From: Salinicola endophyticus | GTDB lineage: Bacteria; Pseudomonadota; Gammaproteobacteria; Pseudomonadales; Halomonadaceae | Assembly: GCF_003206575.1 (NCBI RefSeq) | Contig: NZ_PZJO01000004.1 | Span: 85,733 to 149,732, forward strand | Direction of reading: 5' to 3' | DNA length: 64,000 bases | Shown here: positions 18,527-29,681 of the stretch, piece after piece | Layout of the letters: every line of letters begins with the position of its first letter | Numbering within the stretch: position 1 is the first letter of the stretch | Notes under the pieces: model-generated | Database searches by the model: none | What the model was told of the DNA's origin: nothing | Seen by the model: the letters and a program-made list of their open reading frames with translations, nothing else | Program-made: the position numbers and the translations under genes

Positions 18527-19582
18527 ATGAAGGGAAGCATACGTGTAGGTCTGGTCGGCTACGGGATGGCCAGCAAGCGGTTCCATGCGCCGCTGATCGC
18601 CGCCCAGGAGGGGCTGTCGCTGGTCGCCATCGCCAGTCGCGACAGCGCGAAAGTCCGGGTCGACTGGCCCGACGTGCCGGTCGAGTCGTCACCCGAGGCG
18701 CTGTTTGCGCGTGACGACATCGACCTGGTGGTGATTCCCACCCCCAATGCCACGCACTACCCGCTGGTCAGTCAGGCGCTCGCCGCCGGCAAGCACGTGG
18801 TGGTCGACAAGCCGTTTACGGTCAGCGTGGACGAGGCGGAGAAGCTCTGCCTGCAGGCGATCGAGGCCAAGCGACTGCTCTCGGTGTTTCATAACCGCCG
18901 CTGGGACGGTGACTTCCTGACCGTGCGCAACCTGATCGATAGCCAGGCGCTGGGCCGGGTGGTGCACTTCGAGTCGCATTTCGACCGCTACCGTCCGGAG
19001 ATCCCCACGCGCTGGCGCGAGTCGCCGGGGCCAGGGGCCGGGTTGTGGTTCGATCTCGGTTCGCATCTGCTGGATCAGGCGCTGGTGCTGTTCGGCCGGC
19101 CGCAGTCGATCTGGCTGGATCTCGCCGAGCAGCGCGATGGGGCCCAGGTCGATGACTATTTCCACGCCGTGCTGCGTTACGACCAGCGCCGCGTGGTGCT
19201 GCACGCCGGGGCGCTGGTGGCGGCGGCGGGGGCACGCTTCACCGTGCACGGCAGCCGCGCCAGCTATATCAAGCATGGCCTCGATCCGCAGGAGGACATG
19301 CTTAAGCGCGGCGACCGCCTGCCGACGCCCCACTGGGGCGAGGATTGGCGCCACGGCATGCTCACCATCGGCCAGGTGCGCGAGGGCGGGCAGCCGGAGC
19401 TGCATGAGGTGCCGACGCTGCCGGGCGACTATCTCGCCTATTACACCGGGGTGCGCGACGCCATTCTCGGCCGCGCGCCGCTGCCGGTGACGGCGGAAGC
19501 GGCGCTCGAGGTGATGCGGCTGCTCGAGGCCGGAGTGGAGAGCGCCCGCAGCGGTCAGGCGGTCGCCATCGGCGGCGCCTGA
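18527..19582 (+). CDS. Gfo/Idh/MocA-family oxidoreductase, YdgJ-like
   Basis: 351 residues from ATG 18527, where the Rossmann strand begins (IRVGLVGYGMASKRFHAPLI). The frame is open further upstream but overlaps the acyltransferase gene. DKPFTV replaces the usual EKP motif that positions the cofactor, and FHNRRWDGDFLTV plus the C-terminal domain (GAGLWFDLGSHLLDQAL) place it near E. coli YdgJ. Members oxidise or reduce sugar or inositol-like substrates with NAD(P). The substrate is unknown. It lies 75 bp after the acyltransferase gene on the same strand. Confidence 0.85.
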   Translation: MKGSIRVGLVGYGMASKRFHAPLIAAQEGLSLVAIASRDSAKVRVDWPDVPVESSPEALFARDDIDLVVIPTPNATHYPLVSQALAAGKHVVVDKPFTVSVDEAEKLCLQAIEAKRLLSVFHNRRWDGDFLTVRNLIDSQALGRVVHFESHFDRYRPEIPTRWRESPGPGAGLWFDLGSHLLDQALVLFGRPQSIWLDLAEQRDGAQVDDYFHAVLRYDQRRVVLHAGALVAAAGARFTVHGSRASYIKHGLDPQEDMLKRGDRLPTPHWGEDWRHGMLTIGQVREGGQPELHEVPTLPGDYLAYYTGVRDAILGRAPLPVTAEAALEVMRLLEAGVESARSGQAVAIGGA

Positions 19583-19696
19583 GTCACGCGTAGGCAGTGA
19601 TCTAAGCTTAGAGCGCCTTTCACAACCGCTAGACGACATGGGCTTATCCGGCGGCAGGGCGTCGCGAGGGCGCTGTGAACCCTTCCCTGGGCGCTA

Positions 19697-19718
19697 CCTT
19701 TGCCATCCCTGGCAAAGG
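19697..19718. repeat. stem-loop in the intergenic region after the oxidoreductase gene
   Basis: cctttgcca (19697-19705) and tggcaaagg (19710-19718) form a perfect 9-bp stem with a tccc loop. The flanks (about 19660-19755) have the look of a dispersed intergenic repeat. No second copy occurs in this window. It lies between the convergent oxidoreductase and dehydratase genes and could act as a bidirectional terminator, though no T run follows. Confidence 0.4.
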
Positions 19719-19776
19719 ACCCTCGCTTTGCCCTGCCTCTGGCGCCCATCGTCAGATGGTTTGTAAAAATGGGCTC

Positions 19777-21366
19777 TTAGGTAATGACGCCGATCTGCCA
19801 CGGCACGAACTCCTGCTGCCCATAGCCGTGGCGTTCGCTCTGGCTGGGGTCGCCGGAGGCGAGGGTGAGCAGCCGCTGGAAGATCTGCTCGCCCAGGGTG
19901 TCGAGATCGGTCTCGCCATCCACCAGGGTGCCGCAGTTGATGTCCATGTCGTCACGCTGGCGCTGCCACAGGGCGCTGTTGGTGGCCAGCTTCAATGAGG
20001 GGACCGGGGCGCAGCCGAAGGCGCTGCCGCGGCCGGTGGTGAAGGCGATCAGGTTGCAGCCGGAGGCGACCTGGCCGGTCACCGAGACCGGATCGAAGCC
20101 GGGGGAGTCCATGAAGGCCAGTCCCCGTTCGCGCATCGGTTCGGCGTACTCCAGCACCTCGACCAGCGGTACCGTGCCGGCCTTGGCCACCGCCCCCAGC
20201 GACTTCTCGAGAATCGTGGTCAGTCCGCCCGCCTTGTTGCCGGCGGAGGGGTTGTTGTCCAGCGAGGCGCCGCGTACCCGGCAGTAGGCTTCCCACCAGT
20301 GAATGCGCGCGATCAGCTTGTCGGCCACCGCCGGGCTGACCGCGCGGCGTGTGAGCAGGTGCTCGGCGCCGTAGATCTCGGGGGTCTCCGCGAGCACCGC
20401 GCTGCCGCCGTGGGCGACCAGGCGATCCACCGCCGCGCCCAGGGCCGGATTGGCAGTGATGCCGGAGTAGCCGTCGGAGCCGCCGCACTGTAGCGCCACG
20501 CGCAGGTGCTCGGCGCCGCAGGGCACGCGCTCGACTTGGTTGGCCTCGGCGAGCAGCCCCTCGATATGGCGGATGCCCTCGGCAATGGCGCGGGTGGTGC
20601 CACCGATCTGCTGGATGGTGTAGGGGTAGAGGCGTGGGCCCGGCTGCAACCCCTGGGACTCGATCAGCGCCTCGATCTGGTTGGTCTCGCAGCCGAGCCC
20701 GATCACCAGCACGGCGGCGAAATTGACGTGGCGGGCGTAGCCGGCGAGGGTCCGCTGCAGCATGGCCAGCGCTTCACCGTCGGCGGCCACCGCGCAGCCG
20801 ACCCCGTGGGTCAGCGCGACGACGCCGTCGACGTTGGGGTAGGGCGCCATCGCCTCGGGGTGGACATCGCGGCGGAAGTGGTCGGCGATCGCGTGGGCCA
20901 CGGTGGCCGAGCAGTTGACCGAGGTCAGAATGCCGATGTAGTTGCGCGTAGCCACCCGCCCGTCGGGGCGCGGGATACCCATGAAGGTCGCCGGTTCGGC
21001 AACCGGCACTACCGGCACCACTTCGCTGCCGATGGCGTAGTCCTTCGCCGGGGTGTCTCCGGCGTTCGGGTCCTGAGCCCCGCCCTCCAGGTTGCCGATA
21101 CTCAGATTGTGCACGTGAACGTGGTCGCCGGCGGCGATATCGGCGCTGGCGATGCCGATGATCTGGCCGTAGCGGCGTAGGCTCTCGCCGGCGGCGATAG
21201 GCCGCAGGGCGATCTTGTGCGCGGCGGGCACGGCAGTGCTCAGCACCACGCCCGGGCTCACCTCGGTGCCGGCCGGCAGGGGCTGGCGGGCGATGACGAC
21301 ATCGTCACGTTCGTGCAGGCGGATGACCGACGCCGGCGCGTCGGTGGCTTGCGCAATCAGGGCCAC
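19777..21366 (-). CDS. UxaA/GarD-family sugar-acid dehydratase (altronate or galactarate dehydratase-like)
   Basis: 529 residues. An N-terminal SAF domain (about residues 15-95, with DHVHVHN) is joined to the large UxaA-type dehydratase domain. Landmarks are RNYIGILTSVNCSATV, YPNVDGVVALTHGVGCAV, VLVIGLGCETNQI, LQCGGSDGYSGITANPALG, GCAPVPSLKLATNSALW and DMDINCGTL. The cysteines and histidines fit an iron-dependent dehydratase of hexonates or hexarates. Whether the substrate is altronate, galactarate or another acid cannot be decided. No uxuA, garL or kinase gene is beside it; only a divergent LysR regulator is, which probably controls it. Confidence 0.8.
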   Translation of the reverse strand: MALIAQATDAPASVIRLHERDDVVIARQPLPAGTEVSPGVVLSTAVPAAHKIALRPIAAGESLRRYGQIIGIASADIAAGDHVHVHNLSIGNLEGGAQDPNAGDTPAKDYAIGSEVVPVVPVAEPATFMGIPRPDGRVATRNYIGILTSVNCSATVAHAIADHFRRDVHPEAMAPYPNVDGVVALTHGVGCAVAADGEALAMLQRTLAGYARHVNFAAVLVIGLGCETNQIEALIESQGLQPGPRLYPYTIQQIGGTTRAIAEGIRHIEGLLAEANQVERVPCGAEHLRVALQCGGSDGYSGITANPALGAAVDRLVAHGGSAVLAETPEIYGAEHLLTRRAVSPAVADKLIARIHWWEAYCRVRGASLDNNPSAGNKAGGLTTILEKSLGAVAKAGTVPLVEVLEYAEPMRERGLAFMDSPGFDPVSVTGQVASGCNLIAFTTGRGSAFGCAPVPSLKLATNSALWQRQRDDMDINCGTLVDGETDLDTLGEQIFQRLLTLASGDPSQSERHGYGQQEFVPWQIGVIT

Positions 21367-21690
21367 GGTCTTCTCCTCGTTATCGTGCCACTTTCGTCTA
21401 TTCGACCTATGGCAAAAAAGCCTGTCTGATCAGGGAATTGCAATGTCACGGCCTCAGGCGAACCCTATCGCCGGCCGGCATTGAGCGCTACTGAGAGTTG
21501 CTGATCGTGGGATAATCGGTACGCATTGGGCCAAAGTCTTAGGCTTTGGTACGAGAACTGCCTGTGCTCGCCGACTTTGCGTAGACACCCTGGCGTGCTG
21601 CGCGGGGGCGGATGCCTATCAGGCATGGCGGCGCGGTCCTTTAGCCGGCGAGCGCGCGGCCGGCGCGGATCCACAACGCAAGGGGAACCC
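21367..21690. promoter_or_regulatory. divergent control region with inverted repeat (candidate LysR operator)
   Basis: This 324-bp region separates the dehydratase gene from the LysR gene. It contains ccaaag (21531-21536) and ctttgg (21544-21549) as a perfect inverted repeat with a 7-bp centre, flanked by two ggtacg hexamers (21518 and 21548). Such an element about 140 bp ahead of the regulator start is a plausible binding site. No promoter pair was assigned. Confidence 0.35.
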
Positions 21691-22710
21691 ATGACGCCCA
21701 CCCTGGACGAGCTGATGTCGCGCCTGCGCCTGCGCCAGCTGCGGCTACTGATGGCACTGGACGAGTGCGGATCGATACACAAGGCGGCGGAGCGGGTGGC
21801 GATCTCCCAGCCGGGCGCCACCCGCGCGCTCAGCGAGATCGAGGCGACGCTCGGCACCACGCTCTTCGTGCGCAGCGCGCGCGGACTGGAGGCGACCGAC
21901 ATGGGCCGCTGCCTGGTGCGTTATGCCCGGTTGATCCAGACCGACGTCGCCCATCTGCGCGAGGAGATGATCGGCATTCAGCAGGGCTATGGCGGGCATC
22001 TGGCGGTGGGCGGCACCATGGGCGCGATCGCTACCCTGGTCGATGCGATTGCGCGGGTGCGCGCCGAGCAGCCGTCGCTGTCACTGGAGATCGTCGAGGA
22101 CACCAGCGAGGGGCTTTTGCGTCTGCTCGATCAGGGGCGGCTGGACGTGGCGCTGTGCCGCTCCCACTTCGGCCGCCAGCCGGCGGACTACCATCGTCAG
22201 GGGAGCTTTCCCGAGCCGCTGTGGGTGGTGGCCAACCCGCGTCATGCGCTGGCCAGCGAGGTGCAGCCCGACTTTGCCCATCTGGCCGCGCAGCCCTGGA
22301 TCGTCTATCCGGTGAGCATGCCACGCCTGCTCGAGCAGGAGTTCGTGGCGGCGGGGCTGGCGCAGCCGGTCAAGTCGCTCGAGATCTCCTCGACCTACGC
22401 CATCCTGGCGATGCTCGAACGCGACGACGGCGTGCTGGCGCTGCTGCCGGAGCGGATCGCCCGCGACCCGGTGGCGCGGGGCGCGATCTCACGCATCGAC
22501 TATCAGGTGCTGACCCAGAACCCGCCCTTCGAACTGCTGTGGCGGCGCGATCGGGCGCTGTCGCCGGCTGCCAGTCGCTTTATCGCCTGCTATCGGGCCT
22601 GCGCGGAAGAGGGCGCAAGGGAGAGCGCGGAAGAGGGCGCAAGGGAGAGCGCGGAAGAGGGCGCAAGGGAGAGCTCGGCAAGGGGCGCCATGAAGGGCGC
22701 GGTGGAGTGA
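21691..22710 (+). CDS. LysR-family transcriptional regulator with repeat-extended C-terminus
   Basis: 339 residues from ATG 21691, preceded by an aagggga site. The helix-turn-helix is at about residues 25-50 (GSIHKAAERVAISQPGATRALSEIEATLG). The effector domain starts near residue 95 (GYGGHLAVGGTMGAIATLVDA) and resembles the GbpR/sugar-related LysR branch. It is divergent from the UxaA/GarD-type dehydratase gene and probably regulates it. The natural end would be around FIACYRACA. The protein then continues with three copies of an octapeptide close to EEGARESA, encoded by a 24-bp tandem repeat, before stopping. Confidence 0.88.
   Translation: MTPTLDELMSRLRLRQLRLLMALDECGSIHKAAERVAISQPGATRALSEIEATLGTTLFVRSARGLEATDMGRCLVRYARLIQTDVAHLREEMIGIQQGYGGHLAVGGTMGAIATLVDAIARVRAEQPSLSLEIVEDTSEGLLRLLDQGRLDVALCRSHFGRQPADYHRQGSFPEPLWVVANPRHALASEVQPDFAHLAAQPWIVYPVSMPRLLEQEFVAAGLAQPVKSLEISSTYAILAMLERDDGVLALLPERIARDPVARGAISRIDYQVLTQNPPFELLWRRDRALSPAASRFIACYRACAEEGARESAEEGARESAEEGARESSARGAMKGAVE
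22603..22674 (+). repeat. 24-bp tandem repeat, 3 exact copies, inside the LysR gene
   Basis: Units at 22603-22626, 22627-22650 and 22651-22674 are identical, starting gcggaagagggcg and ending caagggagagc. The unit is a multiple of 3, so copy-number change keeps the frame and would only lengthen or shorten the charged C-terminal tail of the regulator. Confidence 0.9.
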
Positions 22711-22854
22711 GTGGTCGCGTGTTCGGTGGCCTGAACGGCATGGCCGCGGCCTCGCAGAGCAAGCCACCCGGCCATTGACGGGTGGCTTTCTGCGTCCAGG
22801 GGCGGTGTCACACGGAAGGCGCGAGGAGGGCGGTCACCCCGGTCTCTGGCTGAC

Positions 22855-23448
22855 TTACCACCAGCTCTCGCTATCGCGCTCGCTGCGCAGCTTGTCACGG
22901 GCGATGAATAGCGCGGCGATGGCCCGTGCTTCATGAAAATCCTCGCGCGCCAGCAGGCTCGAGATATCCTCGATGGGAAACGCCTCCACCGCCAGGGGTT
23001 CCGGCTCGTCGCCGGCCAGGCGCTTGGGGTAGAGGTCACTGGCCAGCATCACCTGCATGCGGTGATCCATGTAGTTGGGCGCCAGCGACAGTTCGATCAG
23101 CGGCTCGATGCGCCTGGCACCCATGCCGCACTCCTCCATCAGCTCGCGATTGGCGGCGGTCACGATGTCCTCGCCCGGGTCGACCAGCCCCTTGGGCAAG
23201 GTGAGCGCATAGTCGTCGAAACCGGCGGCATACTCGTGGATCAGCAGGACGTGATCCGGGTCCGGCATGGCGATGATCATGACCGCGCCACGCCCCTTGC
23301 CCTTGAGCCGTTCGAAGGTGCGCTCGGCGCCGTTGGAGAAGCGTAGATCGAGCGATTCGATCGCGAACAGCTGGCTGCTGGCCACCTCTCGGCGCGCCAG
23401 TATGCTGGGCTTGGCGGGGGGAGTCGGCGGAAAGTCGGTGGGCGCCAT
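22855..23448 (-). CDS. nudE: ADP compounds hydrolase NudE
   Basis: 197 residues. The Nudix box GLVDPGEDIVTAANRELMEECG fits GX5EX7REUXEEXG. The following NYMDHRMQVMLASDLYPKRLAGDEPEP is characteristic of the NudE branch, which cleaves ADP-ribose, NADH and Ap3A-type compounds. It is a single gene divergent from hslR. Confidence 0.9.
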   Translation of the reverse strand: MAPTDFPPTPPAKPSILARREVASSQLFAIESLDLRFSNGAERTFERLKGKGRGAVMIIAMPDPDHVLLIHEYAAGFDDYALTLPKGLVDPGEDIVTAANRELMEECGMGARRIEPLIELSLAPNYMDHRMQVMLASDLYPKRLAGDEPEPLAVEAFPIEDISSLLAREDFHEARAIAALFIARDKLRSERDSESWW

Positions 23449-23549
23449 GCGGCCTCCAGGTCAAAGGGCAGGTACTCAGCGTACAATAATCAGGGCGGCA
23501 CGCCTTGGAAACCCGTTCTCGGCGCGTGCCGATAGCGCCAGGTACCAGG

Positions 23550-23578
23550 GTTGAAGCGGTGCCTGCCTGACCCCACCT
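23550..23578 (+). promoter_or_regulatory. sigma-32-like promoter ahead of hslR-hslO
   Basis: GTTGAA (23550-23555), a 15-bp spacer and CCCCACCT (23571-23578) resemble the heat-shock consensus with one mismatch in the first box. It ends 24 bp before the hslR start, which would give a very short leader. HslR and HslO are heat-shock proteins in E. coli, so the site makes sense. Confidence 0.4.
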
Positions 23579-23602
23579 AGAGTCGATCGAGGAGAGAGAC
23601 CA

Positions 23603-23995
<393 letters not shown>

Positions 23996-24168
23996 GACAG
24001 GTCAGCGGACGGTTTCCTGTGGCCGCCGCTTCCTGATGCCTTGGCCTTTCTTCCCCGGTTGTCGGCCTGCGTGGGTGCGCCTGTGATGGCCGCCACGCGA
24101 TGCCGGCAGCCTGTTCCGATTTCCGTTCTGGCGGGACCCGTCGCGGTCCCCGGCAAGAGATTTCAGCG

Positions 24169-25041
24169 ATGAGTGATCAGATTCAGCGGTTTTTATTCGA
24201 CGACACCAATGTGCGTGGCGAGATCGTCCAGCTGCAGGCGGCCTACGGCGAGGTGTTGGCCCGTCATGACTACCCGGCGGCGATTTCGCGCCAGATGGGC
24301 GAGCTGCTCAGCGCGGTGGCGCTGCTGACCGAGACGGTCAAGCTCGATGGCACTGTCAGTCTCGAGGTGCGCGGGCGCCAGGGCGTCGAGGTGCTGATGG
24401 CGGAGTCCAACCCGGGTGGCGAGCTGCGCGGTATCGCTCGCTTCGATGAAGCGCGGGACTTCGACCCCGCCGCCAGCCTGCGCGAGCTGGTCGGCGAGGG
24501 GCAGATCGTGATCACCCTCGACCCCAAGGAGGGGCAGCGCTATCAGGGGATCGTCGCGCTCGAGCACGCCGATCTGGCGGGCTGTCTCGAGGCTTACTTC
24601 AGCCAGTCCGAGCAGCTTGCCACGCGGCTGTGGCTGAGCGCCGACGGCTCGCGCAGCGCGGGTCTGCTGCTGCAGCAACTGCCCGATGATCATTCGAACA
24701 AGGACCCGGATGCCTGGGATCGGGTGGTACACCTGGCTTCGACCATCACCGCCGACGAGCTGCTGGGTCTCGGGCGCCAGGAAGTGCTCTACCGGCTGTT
24801 CCACGAGGAGACCACCCGGGTCTTCACGCCCAAGGCGCTGGCGTTCGGCTGCACCTGCTCGCGCGAGCGGGTGGCCAATGCCCTGCACACGCTGGGTGCC
24901 GATGAGCTGCGCGAGATCCTCGAGCAGGAGCGCGCGGTCGAGACCCAGTGCCATTTTTGTCATACCCGTTACCACTTCAGCGCCGCCGACGTCGAGGCGA
25001 TCATCGAGTCACCCCAGGCGCCACCGCCCACCGTGCACTGA
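24169..25041 (+). CDS. hslO: redox-regulated chaperone Hsp33
   Basis: 290 residues from ATG 24169 ([22 protein letters not shown]); the frame is open 69 bases further upstream but those residues do not match the family. The C-terminal zinc centre is visible as CTCSRERV and CHFC, the four cysteines that form disulfides under oxidative stress and switch on the chaperone. A strong terminator follows the gene. Confidence 0.95.
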   Translation: MSDQIQRFLFDDTNVRGEIVQLQAAYGEVLARHDYPAAISRQMGELLSAVALLTETVKLDGTVSLEVRGRQGVEVLMAESNPGGELRGIARFDEARDFDPAASLRELVGEGQIVITLDPKEGQRYQGIVALEHADLAGCLEAYFSQSEQLATRLWLSADGSRSAGLLLQQLPDDHSNKDPDAWDRVVHLASTITADELLGLGRQEVLYRLFHEETTRVFTPKALAFGCTCSRERVANALHTLGADELREILEQERAVETQCHFCHTRYHFSAADVEAIIESPQAPPPTVH

Positions 25042-25080
25042 TCCGCGACTCAAAGCCTGCGATCAAAGGCGAATTGACGT

Positions 25081-25115
25081 GCGCCCGGGGCGATTTGCGC
25101 CCCGGGCGCTTTTTG
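25081..25115 (+). terminator. intrinsic terminator after hslO
   Basis: gcgcccggggcg pairs with cgccccgggcgc around a short attt-containing loop, then five T residues follow. It lies 40 bp past the hslO stop and is one of the strongest terminators in the window. Confidence 0.88.
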
Positions 25116-25305
25116 CCATAATGGCGCTCCTTTTTGCGCCCGCCGAGCGTTGAAGTCGCCGATCTCCGTGACCAGCGTCGTTAACGTAGCGTGGTGAAGC
25201 GTGACTCCAGGTCCGGCATGCCGGGGCAGAGTCACGATCCACTGCTGTCGCGGGCTTCTTGCCGTGAAACGTGACGACGAAGGCCTCAGAGCCCAGGACT
25301 GGATA

Positions 25306-26901
25306 ATGACCACCTCTCAAGCCCCCCGCCAGGCAGCCCAGGACGCAACCTCCCCCCAGGCACATGTCGACCTCTCCGTGGCCGCGCTGGTCGAATCTGC
25401 CCTGGTGCGCGGCGAGGGGGTGCTGGCCGCCAACGGCGCCCTGGTCGTGGAGACCGGCGCGCGCACGGGGCGTTCGACCCTTGATCGCTTCATCGTCGAC
25501 GAGCCCTCGACCTCGTCGATGATCGAGTGGGGGGCGGTCAACCGTCCGATCGGGGGTGAGGTGTTCGACGCCCTGTGGGGGCGGGTCGACGCGTATCTGG
25601 CCGCGCGCGAGCGTTTCGTCTCGTCGCTGCATGTCGGCGCCGATCCGCAGCACTACCTGCCGGTACGCGTGGTGACCGAACTGGCGTGGCAATCTCTCTA
25701 CTGCCGCAACCTGTTCGTGCGCCCCGAGAGCGACGTGGCCGAGACCCACGCGGCGGACAAGCCGGAGTGGACGCTGATGAGTGCCCCCGGCTTCGTCTGC
25801 GAACCGGGCCGTGACGGCACCCGCTCCGAAGCCACGGTGATGATCAACTTTGCCCAGCGCAAGGTGCTGGTGGCGGGCATGCGCTATGCTGGCGAGATGA
25901 AGAAGGCGATGTTCTCGGTCCAGAACTTCCTGCTGCCGGCACAGGACGTGCTGCCGATGCACTGCAGCGCCAACGTCGGTGAAGATGGCGAGACCACGCT
26001 GTTCTTCGGACTCTCCGGCACCGGCAAGACGACCCTCTCCGCCGACCCCGAGCGCTATCTGATCGGTGACGACGAGCACGGCTGGGGCGAGGGCACGGTG
26101 TTCAACTTCGAAGGTGGCTGCTACGCCAAGACCATCGATCTGTCGCGTCAGAACGAGCCGATCATCTGGGATGCGATCCGTTTCGGCAGTGTGCTCGAGA
26201 ACGTCAAGCTGGATGCGGCGCGGGTCCCCGATTACGCCGATGTCAGCCTGACCCAGAACGGGCGTGCCGCCTATCCGCTGGAGTTCGTTGACAAGCGGGT
26301 GCTGGCCAACCGCGCCGGCGAGCCCAGCGCCATCGTCTTCCTGACCTGCGACATGAGCGGCGTGCTGCCGCCGGTGTCGCTGCTCTCCAAGGAAGCCGCT
26401 GCCTACCACTTCCTCTCCGGCTACACGGCCAAGGTCGGTTCCACCGAGATGGGCTCCACCAGCCAGCTCGAAGCGACCTTCTCCACCTGCTTCGGCGCGC
26501 CGTTCTTCCCGCGCCCGGCGCATGAGTACGCCGAACTGCTGATCAAGCGCATCGAGGCCTTCGGCTCGCACGTCTATCTGGTCAACACCGGTTGGAGCGG
26601 CGGTGCCTACGGTCAGGGCGGCAGTCGCTTCAGCATTCCCACCACCCGGGCGGTGATCGGGGCGATCCAGAGCGGTGCACTGCGCGATGTCGAGACGCGC
26701 CACATCGAGGGTCTCAACCTCGAGGTACCGGTGGCGGTGGCCGGCGTCGACGCCAAGCTGCTCGATCCCCGCGAGGCGTGGTCCGATACGGCGGCCTACC
26801 AGGCCCAGATGAATGCGCTGATCGACAAGTTCACCCGCAACTTCGACAAGTTCGATGGCGTCGATCCGATGATCGTGGCGGCCGGGCCGCAAGCCCTGTG
26901 A
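25306..26901 (+). CDS. pckA: phosphoenolpyruvate carboxykinase (ATP)
   Basis: 531 residues from ATG 25306, close to the 540 of E. coli; the open frame upstream (25201) lacks family similarity. Motifs are the kinase P-loop [14 protein letters not shown], the metal/substrate segment [26 protein letters not shown], and the C-terminal [24 protein letters not shown]. It converts oxaloacetate and ATP to PEP, the entry to gluconeogenesis. It is a single gene after the hslO terminator. The 264-bp leader region has no riboswitch that I recognise. Confidence 0.95.
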   Translation: MTTSQAPRQAAQDATSPQAHVDLSVAALVESALVRGEGVLAANGALVVETGARTGRSTLDRFIVDEPSTSSMIEWGAVNRPIGGEVFDALWGRVDAYLAARERFVSSLHVGADPQHYLPVRVVTELAWQSLYCRNLFVRPESDVAETHAADKPEWTLMSAPGFVCEPGRDGTRSEATVMINFAQRKVLVAGMRYAGEMKKAMFSVQNFLLPAQDVLPMHCSANVGEDGETTLFFGLSGTGKTTLSADPERYLIGDDEHGWGEGTVFNFEGGCYAKTIDLSRQNEPIIWDAIRFGSVLENVKLDAARVPDYADVSLTQNGRAAYPLEFVDKRVLANRAGEPSAIVFLTCDMSGVLPPVSLLSKEAAAYHFLSGYTAKVGSTEMGSTSQLEATFSTCFGAPFFPRPAHEYAELLIKRIEAFGSHVYLVNTGWSGGAYGQGGSRFSIPTTRAVIGAIQSGALRDVETRHIEGLNLEVPVAVAGVDAKLLDPREAWSDTAAYQAQMNALIDKFTRNFDKFDGVDPMIVAAGPQAL

Positions 26902-26941
26902 GACTTCGCCGGCCGCGCCCGCGGTCGGCTGTCGACGTATA

Positions 26942-26969
26942 GAAGGGGATGGCCATGGCCATCCCCTTC
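26942..26969. terminator. 28-bp perfect palindrome after pckA
   Basis: gaaggggatggcca (26942-26955) is followed immediately by its exact reverse complement to 26969. It would fold into a 12-bp stem with a 4-base loop. There is no T run, so termination would be non-canonical. It lies 40 bp past the pckA stop. Confidence 0.5.
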
Positions 26970-27115
26970 GCATTGCTGGCCATTCCCTGGCGCGGGTGGC
27001 CATCTCCGGGGCGCCGGAGGCTGGCGCGCATCGGTCCGTGCACGGCGGCGCGCAGTAGGAGCCGCCGGCGGCTGTGTGCTACCTTGGCGCGATCTTTTCA
27101 GCCGTGATGTGATTC

Positions 27116-29470
<2,355 letters not shown>

Positions 29471-29485
29471 CGAAGTCGTTGGCAT

Positions 29486-29550
29486 AGGATTAGGCGAGCT
29501 TCGGGCGCTGCGCAACGCAGCCATGCGCGCGCGCAGACCGTTATGCAGTG
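29486..29550. repeat. MITE-like repeat element, partial copy 2 (right half)
   Basis: attaggcgagctt, gcgcaacg, gccatgcgcgcg and ttatgcagtg match in order the right half of the element at 15828-15960 at roughly 70 percent identity. The left half is absent. It lies 16 bp after the tex stop codon. Confidence 0.55.
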
Positions 29551-29681
29551 TTTCGTTAGCCTTGAAAGCGCTATCGCCGACTCCATAATGGGGTTTTGCT
29601 CGCGACGTATCGCTGCCGGCGGCCTTTGATGGCCGCCGGCAGCGGTGCACGGACAACGGGAGAGGCGTCTCTCCCCATCGG

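Noticed and set aside
25042..25305. Possible regulatory RNA ahead of pckA
   Set aside because: Apart from the hslO terminator I saw no conserved aptamer sequence or unusual fold.
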